DNA from: an uncultured Chloroflexota bacterium
Lineage (GTDB): Bacteria > Chloroflexota > Chloroflexia > Thermomicrobiales > UBA6265
DNA: 40,913 nt
NCBI GenBank assembly: GCA_937901745.1
Contig: CALGSZ010000143.1
Location: forward strand, 1-40,913
Direction of reading: 5' to 3'
Shown here: one piece after another, positions 40,260-40,913 of the stretch
Numbering within the stretch: the first letter of the stretch is position 1
Layout of the letters: each line of letters begins with the position of its first letter
Position numbers and translations under genes: made by a program
Notes under the pieces: model-generated
What the model saw: the letters and a program-made list of their open reading frames with translations, nothing else
Databases searched by the model: none
Told to the model about the DNA's origin: nothing

Positions 40260-40865
40260 GTCACGGAGCTATTGACCGCTGGCTCGCTAGATGCGTTCAT
40301 CAATTCGAGGGCATCGCAGCCGCGTCCAGAATGCAACAGGAAACGTGGCCATTTGCGGGAATCGGCGTATTCCCGCCGACAGAGTCCGGTCTAATGGCGC
40401 GTCGTGAGGAGCGTGGTGCGTGGCAGGCAGGACGAGGTCCGGGTCCAGGACGCGGGAGCAAATCGCGTGCGGGGCAAGTGCCACTTGGGCGATGATGCTC
40501 GGGGCTAAAGCTCCGGCGCTCATTCCACAAGTCAGTTGAAACCGGCTCGTTGAGTTGAAATATGCCAAGGGCATGACTGAGGCACCTTTGGCGGCCCGAG
40601 TAGGATGCCCACAGGCTGCGTGAGCAGGCTTATCGCCTTGAGCGCCGGGGCTTCAGCCCCGCGCCAATTTCGTTGACACAATTAACGGCTACCGGCACCT
40701 CTCCCCACCTACAGTCCGGCCTCCGCGTCCTTCGCGCCACCGCAACCCACAACTGATATGCAACAACGCAGCCGAACGCCGCACGCGATGACTCACTCAT
40801 ACTGGCTCGCGTCAGACATTATTTCTTGAGGTTCAATTGGGGAAATACAGAGAGGGAAGAATCAT
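40260..40865. other. Non-coding region after recF
   Basis: About 600 bases with no convincing gene. It contains the inverted-repeat element at 40500-40661. The rest is featureless, apart from an AT-richer patch at 40800-40865 before the truncated tRNA-Gln. Confidence 0.55.
40500..40661. repeat. Short element bounded by 24-bp inverted repeats (MITE/REP-like)
   Basis: The left arm CGGGGCTAAAGCTCCGGCGC... (40500-40523) and the right arm (40638-40661) are inverted copies matching at 21 of 24 positions. Each arm is itself a small hairpin of the GGGGCT-AA-AGCTCC type. About 114 bases lie between them, with no open frame of note. It may be a miniature mobile element or two REP-like units. No target-site duplication is obvious. 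Confidence 0.6.
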
Positions 40866-40913
40866 TGGCTGGGGAGCAGGGATTCGAACCCCAACTACCT
40901 GATCCAGAGTCAG
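40866..40913 (-). tRNA. tRNA-Gln (anticodon CTG), 5' part cut off by the window edge
   Basis: On the minus strand the visible part is the anticodon arm (CTGA-CTCTGGA-TCAG, anticodon CTG, codon CAG), the T arm GGGGTTCGAATCCC, and the acceptor 3' strand CTCCCCA with discriminator G at 40869, followed by an encoded CCA (40868-40866). It is the only tRNA here whose CCA is in the genome. Confidence 0.92.

Noticed and set aside
40256..40495. A 79-codon open frame after recF
   Set aside because: It overlaps the recF stop, has no ribosome site, is Gly/Arg-rich and ends at the inverted-repeat element.

Overview
The window looks like chromosomal DNA of a GC-rich, probably thermophilic Chloroflexota bacterium, most likely near class Thermomicrobia (Sphaerobacter-like). 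This placement is inferred from gene content, not from a marker alignment. The evidence is a coproporphyrin-type heme cluster with an actinobacterial-style [2Fe-2S] ferrochelatase, a large XRE/NB-ARC/TPR regulator, an RND pump with no outer-membrane partner, a split lipoate ligase, and Gram-positive-type LexA boxes. Nearly all of the sequence is ordinary core gene content. There is no prophage, insertion sequence or CRISPR array.

Left part (1-16.8 kb). A truncated tRNA-Ala opens the window. It is followed by a secreted double-META protein, an FAH-family hydrolase and a two-gene lipoate ligase. Next is a heme block: chdC/hemQ on the plus strand faces a minus-strand operon hemC-hemD-hemB-hemE-cgoX whose genes overlap or nearly touch, with hemH just upstream of it. 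Together they cover the steps from 5-aminolevulinate to heme by the coproporphyrin route. A perfect 9-bp inverted repeat lies in front of hemC. An arsenic unit (arsR-arsM), a NicO-type metal transporter with an EF-hand loop, a 56-codon orphan gene and a membrane-anchored molybdopterin oxidoreductase follow.

Middle (16.8-31.3 kb). This part holds the XRE/NB-ARC/TPR regulator, an MscL channel with an added zinc ribbon, and a thiamine-precursor binding protein under a TPP riboswitch. A tRNA-Gly comes next, then a decayed piece of a siderophore ABC ATPase, a membrane protein with an Ig-like tail, a secreted cysteine-rich knottin-like protein, and an RND pump-marR operon with two matched palindromes at its promoter. 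mutM and the HIT-yqeY-ybeY group follow, then a CinA whose amidase half looks inactive.

Right part (31.3-40.9 kb). A minus-strand stable-RNA cluster (tRNA-Thr, tRNA-Leu, rnpB, tRNA-His, tRNA-Arg) precedes a plus-strand run of TPR protein, Trm112-like protein, ruvB, queA and a cyclophilin lipoprotein. A minus-strand pair (a putative DNA-annealing protein plus a 73-residue helical protein) has two LexA-type boxes, one inside its promoter and one just downstream. ruvB has a third such box. dnaN-recF, a short element bounded by inverted repeats, and a truncated tRNA-Gln close the window.

The most interesting candidate is the LexA-boxed two-gene unit at 36447-37401. It looks like a small SOS-controlled recombination or repair module of unknown mechanism.
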